Position numbers and translations under genes: made by a program. From NCBI GenBank assembly GCA_038893495.1, contig JAWARJ010000001.1, forward strand, positions 1,291,824-1,355,823: a DNA stretch of 64,000 bases. Direction: 5' to 3'. Position 1 is the first letter of the stretch. The number at the start of each line of letters is the position of its first letter. The notes under the pieces were generated by a model. The model worked only from the letters and a program-made list of their open reading frames with translations. It was not told the DNA's origin and did no database searches. This DNA comes from Thermoproteus sp. GTDB lineage: Archaea > Thermoproteota > Thermoprotei > Thermoproteales > Thermoproteaceae. Shown here piece after piece: positions 25,882 through 34,211 of this stretch.

Positions 25882-26855
25882 GGCCCAAGTCGGTAGAGGA
25901 GTTGGTGGAGGCCATAAACGAGGCCAATAGGTCCAAGCTGAGGCTTCTGCCTGTCTGTATGGGCTCCAAGGCCGATTTGGGGCCCCCCGCGGCCTACGAC
26001 GAGAAGCTCGAACTTTCGGCCATGCCGAAGGTCATCGAAGTCGACGACGAGGAGTTCGTACTACGCGTATCCTCCTGTGTGCCGGTCGCCGAGGTCCAAG
26101 AGGAGCTAGGGAGGAGGGGGAAGAGGCTGGCGCTGGACCCACCTCTATTCTGGAGGTCCTCTATAGGCGGCGTGGTGGCCACCAACTTCTACGGCCCTAT
26201 GGCCTACCGCTACATGGCGCCTAGGGACCAGCTCCTCAGCGTGAGGGCCGTCACGGGCTTCGGGAAGCTCGTAAGGTTCGGCGCTCCCGTCATGAAGGAT
26301 GTGGCTGGCTATAACATAAAGAGGGTGCTGGCGGGGTCTTGGGGCACCCTTGCGGTCCTGACTGAGGTCTATCTCAGAGTGTACGCCTTGCCGGAGAACG
26401 TGGCGGTGGTGGCGACGGAGCCCAAGCCGCTTTCTGAGATCAGACGTCTGCTCCCGACGGGGGCTGCGGAGCGCGACGGCAAGTTGTATCTGAGGTACGA
26501 GGGGGTGAAGTCCGAGGTGGAATATAGGGTGGCCAAGTCGGGGAGGGGAGACGTCTACTACGGCCGCGAGGCCGAAGACCTCTGGCGCGCCGTAACCGAG
26601 GCAGAGGACCTATTTGCCTCTAGCGAGCTCGTCAAGACGATAACGCCGCCGGCCCAGATACCCAAGCTGGAGGGCAGATACCTCAAATATCCCCTACTGG
26701 GCGTCGCGTTCCTGGCGGGGCCTCCGCCTCCTGGCGTCAAGGCGTATCGCCTAAAGCCGCCAGCCAAATGGGACCTACAGAACGCCGACATTATGGCCAA
26801 GATCAAACAGATATTTGACCCCAACGGAATATTGTCGCCGGGTAGGATGCCATGA
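25878..26855 (+). CDS. glcE: Glycolate oxidase subunit GlcE
   Basis: The 325-aa protein is a shorter relative of GlcD with the same FAD-binding fold. It has LLPVCMGSKADLG near the start, WRSSIGGVVATNFYGPMAYR in the middle and KDVAGYNIKRVLAGSWGTLA, all typical of GlcE. It ends with FDPNGILSPGRMP, the tail shared with GlcD. It overlaps its neighbours by 4 nt on each side, which supports a fixed GlcDEF complex. Confidence 0.9.
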   Translation: MRPKSVEELVEAINEANRSKLRLLPVCMGSKADLGPPAAYDEKLELSAMPKVIEVDDEEFVLRVSSCVPVAEVQEELGRRGKRLALDPPLFWRSSIGGVVATNFYGPMAYRYMAPRDQLLSVRAVTGFGKLVRFGAPVMKDVAGYNIKRVLAGSWGTLAVLTEVYLRVYALPENVAVVATEPKPLSEIRRLLPTGAAERDGKLYLRYEGVKSEVEYRVAKSGRGDVYYGREAEDLWRAVTEAEDLFASSELVKTITPPAQIPKLEGRYLKYPLLGVAFLAGPPPPGVKAYRLKPPAKWDLQNADIMAKIKQIFDPNGILSPGRMP

Positions 26856-28000
26856 GCGCCTTCGACGAAGTCTATAAGTGTGTACACTGCGGCTTCTGCC
26901 TCCCCACCTGCCCCACGTATCTGGCCACCGGCGTCGAGGGCCACAGCCCCAGAGGCAGGCTCCACCTAATTAGGGCCGTGATAGAGGGGAGGGCCAACCC
27001 CAGCGAGGACCTACTGAAGTACATAGACACCTGCGTCTACTGCCTTAGATGCGAGACGGCGTGTCCGTCTGGCGTCAAGTACGGGGCGGTCTACGAGGAG
27101 TTCTACAAGAAGTATAGAGACCAGCTACAGTCCATCACATTCGGGAGGTACCTCCTCGCCTTCAACGTGATGAACACGGAGGTGGGGCTTAAATTCGTGC
27201 GGGCCTTAGGCGGCGCCGCCGGAAGGGACATAAAGGCCATGACGTCCGGCGAGGACGTAGGCCCCTACGTCGGGAGGACCTTTAAGGCCAAGGGCGAGAG
27301 GGTCGGCAGGGTGGCGCTCTTCGTGAGCCCCGAGTGCGTCGCCTGGCGCTATAGGGGCGAGGTGGTGGCGACGGCCATAAGGGTCTTGACTTGGAACGGC
27401 TACGACGTGGTGGTTCCGCGCTTCTCTTGTTGCGGCGCGGCGTATAGGCACAGTGGGCAGTTCGAAAAGGCCGAGAGGATGGCGCAACACAATAAGGCGG
27501 TGCTCAAGGAGGTCGGGCCGGTGGACGCCGTGGTGGTGCCGAACTCCGGCGGATGTCAGGCGGAGCTGATGCGGTATATGGACGGCGTCTTGGACGTGAC
27601 GCAACTATTGGCTAAAGGCCTACGGGGGACTTTGGGCCCCGTGAGGATGAAAATAGCGGTGCAACATAGTTGCCACTTGATGAATGTCGCCAAGGCACAT
27701 CAAGTGGTCCTCTCGGTCCTGTCGAAAATACCCGAGTTGAAGATCGTGCCTCTGCCGAGCGCCGACGTCTGTTGCGGCGGCGGGGACATATATCCAAGGA
27801 GACATAGAGACATAGCGGACTCCATATTGGAGATCAAGAGGCGCGAAGTGGCCGAGATATCCCCCGACGGGGTCCTGGTGGAGAGCCCCTCCTGCCTGCA
27901 ACAGCTGGGGAGGCTGGACGTCCCGCTCTACTTCCCGACGACGTTGTTGGATATGTCCTATAGGAGCGGCGGGAACGACGGGTACGAAAGGCTCGACTAA
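26852..28000 (+). CDS. glcF: Glycolate oxidase iron-sulfur subunit GlcF
   Basis: GlcF takes electrons from GlcD/E and passes them to the membrane chain. At the N-terminus are two 4Fe-4S motifs: CVHCGFCLPTCPTY (about 10-23) and CVYCLRCETACPSG (about 62-75). The two CCG domains follow with RFSCCGAAYRHSGQ and DVCCGGGDIYPRRH. At 382 aa it is full length. It is the last gene of the operon; a short AT-rich gap with the next promoter follows. Confidence 0.93.
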   Translation: MSAFDEVYKCVHCGFCLPTCPTYLATGVEGHSPRGRLHLIRAVIEGRANPSEDLLKYIDTCVYCLRCETACPSGVKYGAVYEEFYKKYRDQLQSITFGRYLLAFNVMNTEVGLKFVRALGGAAGRDIKAMTSGEDVGPYVGRTFKAKGERVGRVALFVSPECVAWRYRGEVVATAIRVLTWNGYDVVVPRFSCCGAAYRHSGQFEKAERMAQHNKAVLKEVGPVDAVVVPNSGGCQAELMRYMDGVLDVTQLLAKGLRGTLGPVRMKIAVQHSCHLMNVAKAHQVVLSVLSKIPELKIVPLPSADVCCGGGDIYPRRHRDIADSILEIKRREVAEISPDGVLVESPSCLQQLGRLDVPLYFPTTLLDMSYRSGGNDGYERLD

Positions 28001-28024
28001 ATAAATAGGGGCTTTTGGCCCATC

Positions 28025-28741
28025 GTGAAGGTCGTGGTGTTGGGTCTCGGCGGCTGGATCTCAAGCCCTTGGGCCGGCTATCCGGGGATCTACATCAAGA
28101 CGGATTTGGATATACTTATAGATGCCGGCGAGGGGACATACGCGAGGCTGGCCCAATGCGGCCTGGGCCTGCCGCAAGTCGTCGTCTTGAGCCACGCCCA
28201 CGGCGACCACATATTGGGCGTCCCCACTCTGCTCCTCATGGCGAGGCAGAAAGGCCTTAGGCTCAAGGTGGTCGCGACCCCCTCGGTCCTAGACTCCTTG
28301 GGGAAAATACTGGAGGCCGTCCACATGCCCCATCTGGCTCAACACATGGAGGCTGTCGCCCTCCCGCCCGACGGGGCCGTGCAGATAGGCTCCACGAAGA
28401 TATCTTTCGCGCCGGCGATACATTCCGTGGAGGCGGTGCACGTGAGGCTGGAACACGAGGGGAAGTGCCTCGCCTATAGCGGAGACACGGCGCCCAGCCC
28501 CAAGCTCGTAGAGCTGGCTAGGAACTGCGACTTGTTGGTACATGAAGTCTCGGGCAATCCGGGCCAGGAGGAGCCCGCACACTCTGTAGGCCACAGCACC
28601 ACGAGGGACGCGGTGGAGCTAGCCAAGGCGGCTGGAGTCAAGGCCTTGTTGCCGCTACATTTCTATATATCGACGCCGTTGTTGCCGCCGTCTGAAATCA
28701 ATGTGTATATACCGCACCTCTGTTCCTCTATAGAGCTGTGA
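28025..28741 (+). CDS. Metallo-beta-lactamase-fold hydrolase, RNase Z/arylsulfatase-like
   Basis: The 238-aa protein has the zinc motif VLSHAHGDHILGVPTLL, AIHSVEAVHVRL and AYSGDTAPSPKL with the bridging Asp, plus the late histidine in LLPLHFY. The opening LGLGGWISSPWAGYPGIYI resembles the short RNase Z-like branch. It lacks a clear exosite arm, so a tRNA 3'-processing role is unsure. GTG at 28025 lies about 22 nt after TAAATAAATAG, so it has its own leaderless promoter. It overlaps the next gene by 4 nt. Confidence 0.82.
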   Translation: MKVVVLGLGGWISSPWAGYPGIYIKTDLDILIDAGEGTYARLAQCGLGLPQVVVLSHAHGDHILGVPTLLLMARQKGLRLKVVATPSVLDSLGKILEAVHMPHLAQHMEAVALPPDGAVQIGSTKISFAPAIHSVEAVHVRLEHEGKCLAYSGDTAPSPKLVELARNCDLLVHEVSGNPGQEEPAHSVGHSTTRDAVELAKAAGVKALLPLHFYISTPLLPPSEINVYIPHLCSSIEL

Positions 28742-29247
28742 GGTGCCTAAAGGTGCCTGAGGGCCGGAGGGCCCTCTTCGCCTTTCCCTACCCCATAGCC
28801 ATTTGGCGCGACCCCCCGCGGTCGGTAGAGCTGGCGTTGAGAGTCGCCGAGGACTTTGGGGCCAGGAGGATATACACGGTGGGCGACGTAGTCACGAAGA
28901 ACTTCCTGGCGGCGGGGGCCAGGCCGGACGCAGCCGCCGTAGACCTAAAGACCAGGAGGGGCGAATTCGTCAAGATGGTCGAGGCGTTCCCCAGAGTCCT
29001 TAGGGTGAAGAACCCGCCGGGCTACATCACAGAGGACGCCTGGGCGGCGGTGAGGGAGGCTGTGGGGTCGCCGGGCACCCTAATACTTGTAGACGGCGAG
29101 GAGGACATGTTGTCGCTGGCCTTCATAGCCCTGGCCCCCGAGGATTCGGCGGTCGTATACGGCCACTATAGAGGCGCCCTGATAATAATACCAGTTGGGG
29201 CATATAAAGAAATCAGGAGGCTTCTGGACTATATGGAAGGTTGCTAA
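28738..29247 (+). CDS. GTP-dependent dephospho-CoA kinase (DUF359)
   Basis: This archaeal enzyme carries out the last step of CoA synthesis with GTP rather than ATP. The 169-aa protein has the family motifs in order: YTVGDVVTKNFL, AAVDLKTRRGEF, RVKNPPGYITEDAW, LILVDGEEDMLSL and AVVYGHYRGALIIIPVG. The start ATG-like GTG at 28738 overlaps the preceding hydrolase by 4 nt. Size and motifs fit the DPCK first described in Thermococcus. Confidence 0.92.
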   Translation: MRCLKVPEGRRALFAFPYPIAIWRDPPRSVELALRVAEDFGARRIYTVGDVVTKNFLAAGARPDAAAVDLKTRRGEFVKMVEAFPRVLRVKNPPGYITEDAWAAVREAVGSPGTLILVDGEEDMLSLAFIALAPEDSAVVYGHYRGALIIIPVGAYKEIRRLLDYMEGC

Positions 29248-29399
29248 TCGGTGGCTGGAGGCAAAAAGGCCTCTCTTTCTAGCTCCAACACTATCCTTCG
29301 GGCCTCCTCTATGAGCCTAGCGGCCTCTATGTAGCCATGTTCGTAGAGCTCGCTGGAGATTCTGGCCAGTTCGTCCGCCATTTTGGGGTTCGGTTGCAT
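29244..29399 (-). CDS. Small helical protein of 51 aa
   Basis: The frame runs from ATG at 29397-29399 to TAG at 29244-29246 and encodes MQPNPKMADELARISSELYE, then a long charged helix rich in Glu, Arg and Ala, ending PPATD. On the minus strand CATAAATAG (29418-29426) lies about 23 nt before the ATG, which is the leaderless spacing, so I regard it as real. Its stop overlaps the stop of the kinase gene. I do not recognise the family. A start at the second Met (29381) is possible. Confidence 0.6.
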   Translation of the reverse strand: MQPNPKMADELARISSELYEHGYIEAARLIEEARRIVLELEREAFLPPATD

Positions 29400-29460
29400 A
29401 TAGGCCACTTGACTCCACTATTTATGTCTTTCGCCCTTCAACGAAATAAATTATCGTCAA

Positions 29461-30279
29461 TTATCGTAAATTACCGACCAGCCGCCACCGGCCCTCCTCG
29501 TCTGGATGCGCCCTCCCTTCAGCGGCCAGTTTGGTCAGAAACGCCCTAATTATCACCGATGTGAGCAGGACGTTCTCCCAACTCCTCTCTGCGTCCAGCT
29601 CTTTGAGTAGCCTCACCGACATCTCGGTGGGCTCCCCGGGCAGTAGGGACTCGACTAGCCTCAAGGCCTTCTCCACGACGGCCCTATTGGCGTCGACGAG
29701 CTCCTTAATCCTCTTTTTGCTCCCCGCGACCGGGCCGTGGCCCATCACCAACACCTCGGGCTCTAGGCTCGCTATCCTGTCTAGAGACGACAAGAACAAA
29801 TCGACGTCGTTCAGGTAGGGCACGCCGTACCTCTTGAGGACCATCTCGCCGAATATGGCGTCCCCCGCGTAGAGGATTCCGTCGACTAGATAGCCGAGAT
29901 GCCCCATAGTGTGTCCCCTCAAGTCCACGGCCTCTATGCCCTCTATCTTGTCGCCCGGCTTGACGACGCCGGACACCTGCAAGTCCCTCCCCACATATAT
30001 GGCGTCCGGCACGTAGAAGCCGTGGGTAAAGAAGAGGCGGGCTCTAGTGCTGGCCACCAACATCTCTTCGCCCCAGGGGGCGTAGACCTCAGCGCCCTCC
30101 GGCACTGCCGTCAAGTGGTCTGCGTGGTAGTGGGTCAACAGGACGATGGGTCTCCCCGCGACGGCCTTTAATATCTCGGCCGCCCTATCGGCGGGAGTGC
30201 CGGGGTCTATGACGTAGCGCCCCACCACGAGCGTGTTGGGGGAGCCCTTGATTAGGACGATCCCCTTTTTCAGCTCCAT
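29461..30279 (-). CDS. Metallo-beta-lactamase-fold hydrolase, glyoxalase II-like, with C-terminal winged helix
   Basis: The 272-aa protein has VLLTHYHADHLTAV (zinc histidines and Asp), the next ligand in DLRGHTMGHLGYLV, the bridging Asp in ILYAGDAIFGEM and the last His in VLVMGHGPVAG. Residues 200-272 form a helix-rich tail (VIIRAFLTKLAAEGRAH, then RWRLVG) like the small winged helix of LACTB2-type enzymes. This suggests a nucleic-acid or thioester substrate rather than beta-lactam. The TATA stretch GTTTATATATT on the minus strand (about 30294-30304) supports the start. Confidence 0.82.
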   Translation of the reverse strand: MELKKGIVLIKGSPNTLVVGRYVIDPGTPADRAAEILKAVAGRPIVLLTHYHADHLTAVPEGAEVYAPWGEEMLVASTRARLFFTHGFYVPDAIYVGRDLQVSGVVKPGDKIEGIEAVDLRGHTMGHLGYLVDGILYAGDAIFGEMVLKRYGVPYLNDVDLFLSSLDRIASLEPEVLVMGHGPVAGSKKRIKELVDANRAVVEKALRLVESLLPGEPTEMSVRLLKELDAERSWENVLLTSVIIRAFLTKLAAEGRAHPDEEGRWRLVGNLR

Positions 30280-30365
30280 ATAGCGTCTGGGGCTCCAATA
30301 TATAAACGCGCAGTCCCTATATGCCTTCCCAAATAATCTTTTTATCTATGTGGGATTGTTGATTT

Positions 30366-30962
30366 ATGGGCGGACTGATCGAATCCATTAGGAGGGAGCT
30401 GGAGCCCCTTAACGAAGAGATCTCGGCGTTGGTGAAGGCGCCGAGCCGCAGGATGTTGGTGAAGTTCGTCCAGAACCAGCTATATATAGTGCCCCACGAC
30501 CTAAAGGCCCTCTCTGCCTCTATGGCCAAGGCGAAGGCCGACGACGAGTATAAATTCGTGAAGTCGCTTATAGACGGCGACTATTCGGCCCTCCAGGCCC
30601 TGCGGTGCCTCGCGGAGGAGCTGGGCGTGGAGTTCCAATGGGGCCAGCTCGACCCGTCGGCGGTGGCGTATACCCACTTCCTCTCCTGGCTGGCCCTAAA
30701 CGGCACCATGGGCGACCTGGCTGTGGCTATGACGGTCAACCTCCCCGTCTGGGGCGCCAACTGCCTCAAATTGGCCCAGTGGGCTAAATCCAACGGCGTG
30801 AAGAACGTCGAGTTTCTAGAGATGTTCGCAGGGCCCTACGAGGAGCTGGAGAGGCTGGCCGAGGGGATAGCTCGGCGCTATGAGGACGTGGAGAGGTATA
30901 GGTTTGTCGCAAGGGCCATCCAGCGCTACGAGTTGGAGTTCTGGCGGGCCATAAGCCTTTAA
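30366..30962 (+). CDS. TenA/heme-oxygenase-like fold protein
   Basis: The 198-aa helical protein fits the TENA/THI-4 or PqqC-like fold: LVKFVQNQLYIVPHDLKALSA, YTHFLSWLALNGTMGDLAVA and NGVKNVEFLEMFAGPYEELE. In thiaminase II proteins these surround the active-site cysteine. A cysteine occurs in WGANCLKLAQW, but its position needs checking by alignment. It may take part in thiamine salvage. A T-rich TATA (CTTTTTATCT, about 30338-30347) precedes the ATG. Confidence 0.78.
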   Translation: MGGLIESIRRELEPLNEEISALVKAPSRRMLVKFVQNQLYIVPHDLKALSASMAKAKADDEYKFVKSLIDGDYSALQALRCLAEELGVEFQWGQLDPSAVAYTHFLSWLALNGTMGDLAVAMTVNLPVWGANCLKLAQWAKSNGVKNVEFLEMFAGPYEELERLAEGIARRYEDVERYRFVARAIQRYELEFWRAISL

Positions 30963-30983
30963 GCAGGGGGCTTTTCGACTATA

Positions 30984-31688
30984 GTGTCCATAGCCCTATT
31001 TACCGACTTCGACGGGACGTTGGTGCCGCCCGAGCTGGTGAGGAGGGGCAGCCGGATTCCGCAGGAGCTGGACGAGGCCTTGAGGGAATTGGCTAAGGCG
31101 ATCCCCCTGGCGGTGGTCACCACTAAGGACTGTAGTTTCGTGATGGAGAGAGTGCCCTATGCGGCCGCCTACGCTTGTATAAACGGGATAGAGGTGAGGG
31201 CTGGCGGCTATGTGGCCGTAGCCGACGACTTGAGGCCCGAGGCTCTTGAGGGGGTCCTCAAACGCGCTGAGGGGCTCGACGCGCTCCTCGAATTGAAGAA
31301 GACGGGTGACGGCAGGCCTGCCGGGCTCACTATCGACTGGAGGGAGTCCGGCGTCAAGCCCAGAGGGCTGGAAGACGTCCTGGCGGAGGCCGAGAGGGCG
31401 GGGCTGAAGGTACTGCGGTACTCGAGGCACCCCTTCGCCGACATATACGCCTCGCGTAGGAACAAGGGCGACGCCGTGAGGCTCTTGAAGGCTCTACTCG
31501 GCGTGAGCCACGTGGCCTATATGGGCGACAGCGAGAACGACCTCCCGGCTTGGAGGGAAGCCGACGTGAGGATAGTCGTGAGGCATGACCTCAATAGGGG
31601 CCTCGTCGTCGGCGGGGCCGTGCCCGTCCCCTACGGCGACCTCCCCACATATTTGAGGCAAGTCCTCTGCAACATTAAGGGATGTTGA
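30984..31688 (+). CDS. HAD-superfamily phosphatase, Cof/MPGP type
   Basis: The 234-aa enzyme has LFTDFDGTLVPPE (nucleophile and acid Asp), VVTTKDCSFV for motif II, a lysine in RNKGDAVRLL, and AYMGDSENDLPAWREAD for motif IV. The C2-type cap matches mannosyl-3-phosphoglycerate, sucrose or trehalose phosphatases and phosphoglycolate phosphatases. The start is GTG. It overlaps tiaS by 7 nt. The substrate is not decided; a compatible-solute pathway is one option. Confidence 0.83.
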   Translation: MSIALFTDFDGTLVPPELVRRGSRIPQELDEALRELAKAIPLAVVTTKDCSFVMERVPYAAAYACINGIEVRAGGYVAVADDLRPEALEGVLKRAEGLDALLELKKTGDGRPAGLTIDWRESGVKPRGLEDVLAEAERAGLKVLRYSRHPFADIYASRRNKGDAVRLLKALLGVSHVAYMGDSENDLPAWREADVRIVVRHDLNRGLVVGGAVPVPYGDLPTYLRQVLCNIKGC

Positions 31689-32923
31689 TATACATCGGCA
31701 TAGACGATACGGACTCCAATAGGGGCGGATGTACCACTTACGTCGGGTATAAATTGGTCAAAGAGGTCTTGAGGAGCTACGGGGACGTATTTGTCGACTA
31801 CCCCAAACTGGTGAGGCTCAACCCCTACGTCCCCTTTAAGACTAGGGGGAACGCCGCTGTGGCCTTGACGCTGGACGTCCCAGAGGGGGCCGAGGAGGAC
31901 CTCTGGGGCCTCGCCCTCAAGGTAGTCGGCGAGAACGCCCGCCTCGAGGGCAAGACGAGCCCCGGCGTGGCTATGGCCGTGGGGCAGGTCCCCGAGAGGG
32001 CTCGGCACGTCTACAGGCTGGCCCTATCGCAGATAGTGCCTAGGAGCGTCGTAGAGAGGGTGGGCGGAGTGAGGCTTTGGGGCGGTAGGGGCGTCGTGGG
32101 GGCTGTGGCGGCCATAGGGGCCTACCTGCCCAAATACACCTTCGAGCTTTTAGCCTATAGGGAGGGCGAGCGGCCGGGGATAGGGCCGGAGCTGGTGAGG
32201 GCCGTGGAGCTTCTGGCATACCCCTATACGTTCCACAACTTGGACGGGAGGAGGGTCCTCATAGAGCCGAGGGGGCCCGACCCAGTGCTCTACGGGATGA
32301 GGGGCCTCTCGCCGCCCCATTTGGTGTACGCCGCGAGGCTCTTCGAGGCGGCTGGCGTGAAGGCCGCCGGCTGGATAGTCTATAAGACCAACCAGGCCAC
32401 CAACGCCCATTTGGAGCTGGGCGTCCTGCCGGACCGCCCCCTCCCCTATTCGGCGTATAGGGCCAGGGCGGTAGTCCTCTGGGCCAAGAGGCACAAGAGG
32501 CACGTCTTGGCCGGGCTGTCCAACGGCCTCACGGCGGTGGCCTATAGGCATTTGGGGAGGATCGCGGCCGCGTTGGAGCGTTGTGTGGGCTGTTACGTCG
32601 AGGTTGCGGGAGGCGTGAAGCCACGGTCTGACGGCCTCTACCTATATGTGGAGAGTCTGGAGGTCCTCTCGCGCCTAGTGAGGCTGATGCCTAGATGTCC
32701 CTACTGCGGCGGCGCTCTGGAGAGCTTGGGGAGGGGCAAGGGGAGGAGGTGCGCCAAATGCGGCACTGTGTTCAGGACGGCCGAGGTGCGCTACTTCCTG
32801 TCGACGGCCGAGAGGGGCATATACGTGCCCAGGCCCGGCGAGTGGCGCCACCTCTTCAAGCCGCCTTGGCTGGACTTAACGCCGCTGGAGCTAGTGGGGA
32901 AGGCCGAGGGCTGGATCAAATGA
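31682..32923 (+). CDS. tiaS: TiaS, tRNA(Ile2) 2-agmatinylcytidine synthetase
   Basis: TiaS attaches agmatine to C34 of tRNA-Ile(CAU) so that it reads AUA, a heavily used codon in this window. The 413-aa protein begins IYIGIDDTDSNRGGCTTYVG, the kinase-like TCKD start. It has the FLD middle with RGNAAVALTLDVP, an OB-like domain with AAGWIVYKTNQATNAHL, and a zinc ribbon near the C-terminus (CPYCGG and CAKCGT). The length is usual. The next gene starts within its stop codon (ATGA). Confidence 0.95.
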   Translation: MLIYIGIDDTDSNRGGCTTYVGYKLVKEVLRSYGDVFVDYPKLVRLNPYVPFKTRGNAAVALTLDVPEGAEEDLWGLALKVVGENARLEGKTSPGVAMAVGQVPERARHVYRLALSQIVPRSVVERVGGVRLWGGRGVVGAVAAIGAYLPKYTFELLAYREGERPGIGPELVRAVELLAYPYTFHNLDGRRVLIEPRGPDPVLYGMRGLSPPHLVYAARLFEAAGVKAAGWIVYKTNQATNAHLELGVLPDRPLPYSAYRARAVVLWAKRHKRHVLAGLSNGLTAVAYRHLGRIAAALERCVGCYVEVAGGVKPRSDGLYLYVESLEVLSRLVRLMPRCPYCGGALESLGRGKGRRCAKCGTVFRTAEVRYFLSTAERGIYVPRPGEWRHLFKPPWLDLTPLELVGKAEGWIK

Positions 32924-33243
32924 GGTCTTGCGTAGAGCGGGAATATATACCTATAATCAGAGAGAGGTTTAAGTGCCAACCCGCCGGCGAGCTCGATCTA
33001 GGCTTCATCGCCTTGAGGCCCGACCTAATTTGCGACGGAATTCCGACTGAGGTAGAATGTATCAGTACGGTTTATTGCGGCGTCGGGCAGGCCTTAGCTT
33101 ATAAGTACATCGCTGGCGCCGCCAGGCTCATTGTGATAGCCGACGTAGTGCGGGGGGAGGTCTTGAGGTTCCTCAAATGGGTGTCGGAAACAACTGGCGT
33201 CGAGGTGTTTCTATTCGTCGAAGATACTCTTATTCACGTTTGA
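32920..33243 (+). CDS. Small restriction-endonuclease-fold-like protein, active site incomplete
   Basis: This 107-aa protein begins MRSCVEREYIPIIRERF at an ATG overlapping the tiaS stop. The segment DLICDGIPTEVECISTVY followed by GVGQALAYKYIAGAARLIVI looks like the PD-(D/E)xK core, with the conserved helix QALAYK after the third strand. The usual E-x-K is E-V-E-C here, so the catalytic lysine is missing or moved. It is probably translated with TiaS. A non-catalytic binding role or an RNA-linked nuclease are both possible. Its 3' end overlaps the convergent ParA-like gene by 14 nt. The fold assignment is by eye. Confidence 0.6.
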   Translation: MRSCVEREYIPIIRERFKCQPAGELDLGFIALRPDLICDGIPTEVECISTVYCGVGQALAYKYIAGAARLIVIADVVRGEVLRFLKWVSETTGVEVFLFVEDTLIHV

Positions 33244-34138
33244 CGCTATAGGGTGTTACCTCCTCTAAGAACTTATCTAAGGCATCCATATATGCCCTGA
33301 ATTGAAGCGTCGGCGGGCCCTCTCTCCTCGCCAATATGTGGCCCTTCTCCTTATAGCTATCTATCCTAAAATCTTCTAGGTACTTAAAGCCCCAGAACTC
33401 ACTGGGTTTATTCCCGTAGTAGTTCTTCCTCTCCTCTAAATGTGCGGTCTTTATGCCGTAAAAGGCTCTCATAAGCTCCTCGTAAGCCCGTTTGCCCTCC
33501 CTCTCTACCTCTTCGGCGTGCATATTACTCCTAAATTGATTCAACACGACGAAGGCGTGTAGTTGCGGTTGATCTATGCCGAATTGGTTCTTCATAATGA
33601 GGAAGATCCTCTCTAGGAATACCTTGGTCTTTGTTATCTCCGAGGGGCCCGGTCTCGACATGACTATATAATAGGAGCTTAAGTTGACGGTCATGGGGAA
33701 TAGCGGGAAGACCCAATTGGGCGCGTCCACTATGGCATAGTCGTAGTGATCCCTAAGGGGGTTTACAAGCATTTCAAGTAAATCCCTCCAATTGCTGACG
33801 TTCTGAATGTCGGACCTTATGTCCTCTAGATTTCCTCCTGGCAACAAGTCGAAAGAGGCTCTCTCGGCGCCCAACACTTTATGTCTATGTAGGCAACTCT
33901 CCACGTTCAACTCCTTCTTGGCCCTCCCAAGGCTTTTATCCACTAGGTCCTTCATGAGAGTCTTAAGGTTGCAGTCCTCCACATAGTCGTCTAGGAGATA
34001 TAGAGTCGCCGAGGCGGAGGGGTCTAGGTCTAAGAACAAGACCTTCTTGCCCTTAATCGCTAAAGCCCCTGCGGTGAGTATAGACAAAAGCGTCTTCCCA
34101 GCTCCCCCCGAGGCCGAAACAAAACTAATAGTCTGCAT
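33230..34138 (-). CDS. ParA/MinD-family ATPase (SIMIBI class)
   Basis: The 302-aa protein begins MQTISFVSASGGAGKTLLS, a ParA-type P-loop in which the first lysine of the deviant Walker A (KGGxGKT) is Ser. KKVLFLDLDPSASAT is motif A', and YDYAIVDAPNWVFPL is the Walker B region. I chose ATG at 34138 because CTTAAATTT on the minus strand (34157-34165) lies about 23 nt upstream; the frame also runs open to 34213. No ParB-like partner is next to it. The gene is AT-richer than its neighbours and sits between tiaS and rpl5. It may serve DNA segregation or positioning of a complex. Confidence 0.82.
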   Translation of the reverse strand: MQTISFVSASGGAGKTLLSILTAGALAIKGKKVLFLDLDPSASATLYLLDDYVEDCNLKTLMKDLVDKSLGRAKKELNVESCLHRHKVLGAERASFDLLPGGNLEDIRSDIQNVSNWRDLLEMLVNPLRDHYDYAIVDAPNWVFPLFPMTVNLSSYYIVMSRPGPSEITKTKVFLERIFLIMKNQFGIDQPQLHAFVVLNQFRSNMHAEEVEREGKRAYEELMRAFYGIKTAHLEERKNYYGNKPSEFWGFKYLEDFRIDSYKEKGHILARREGPPTLQFRAYMDALDKFLEEVTPYSVKRE

Positions 34139-34211
34139 AGGAATAGGAACATAGTTAAATTTAAGCGAGAGAGCTGAGTAAGAGATATAAACCACTTCCC
34201 TCAAGGGGGCC

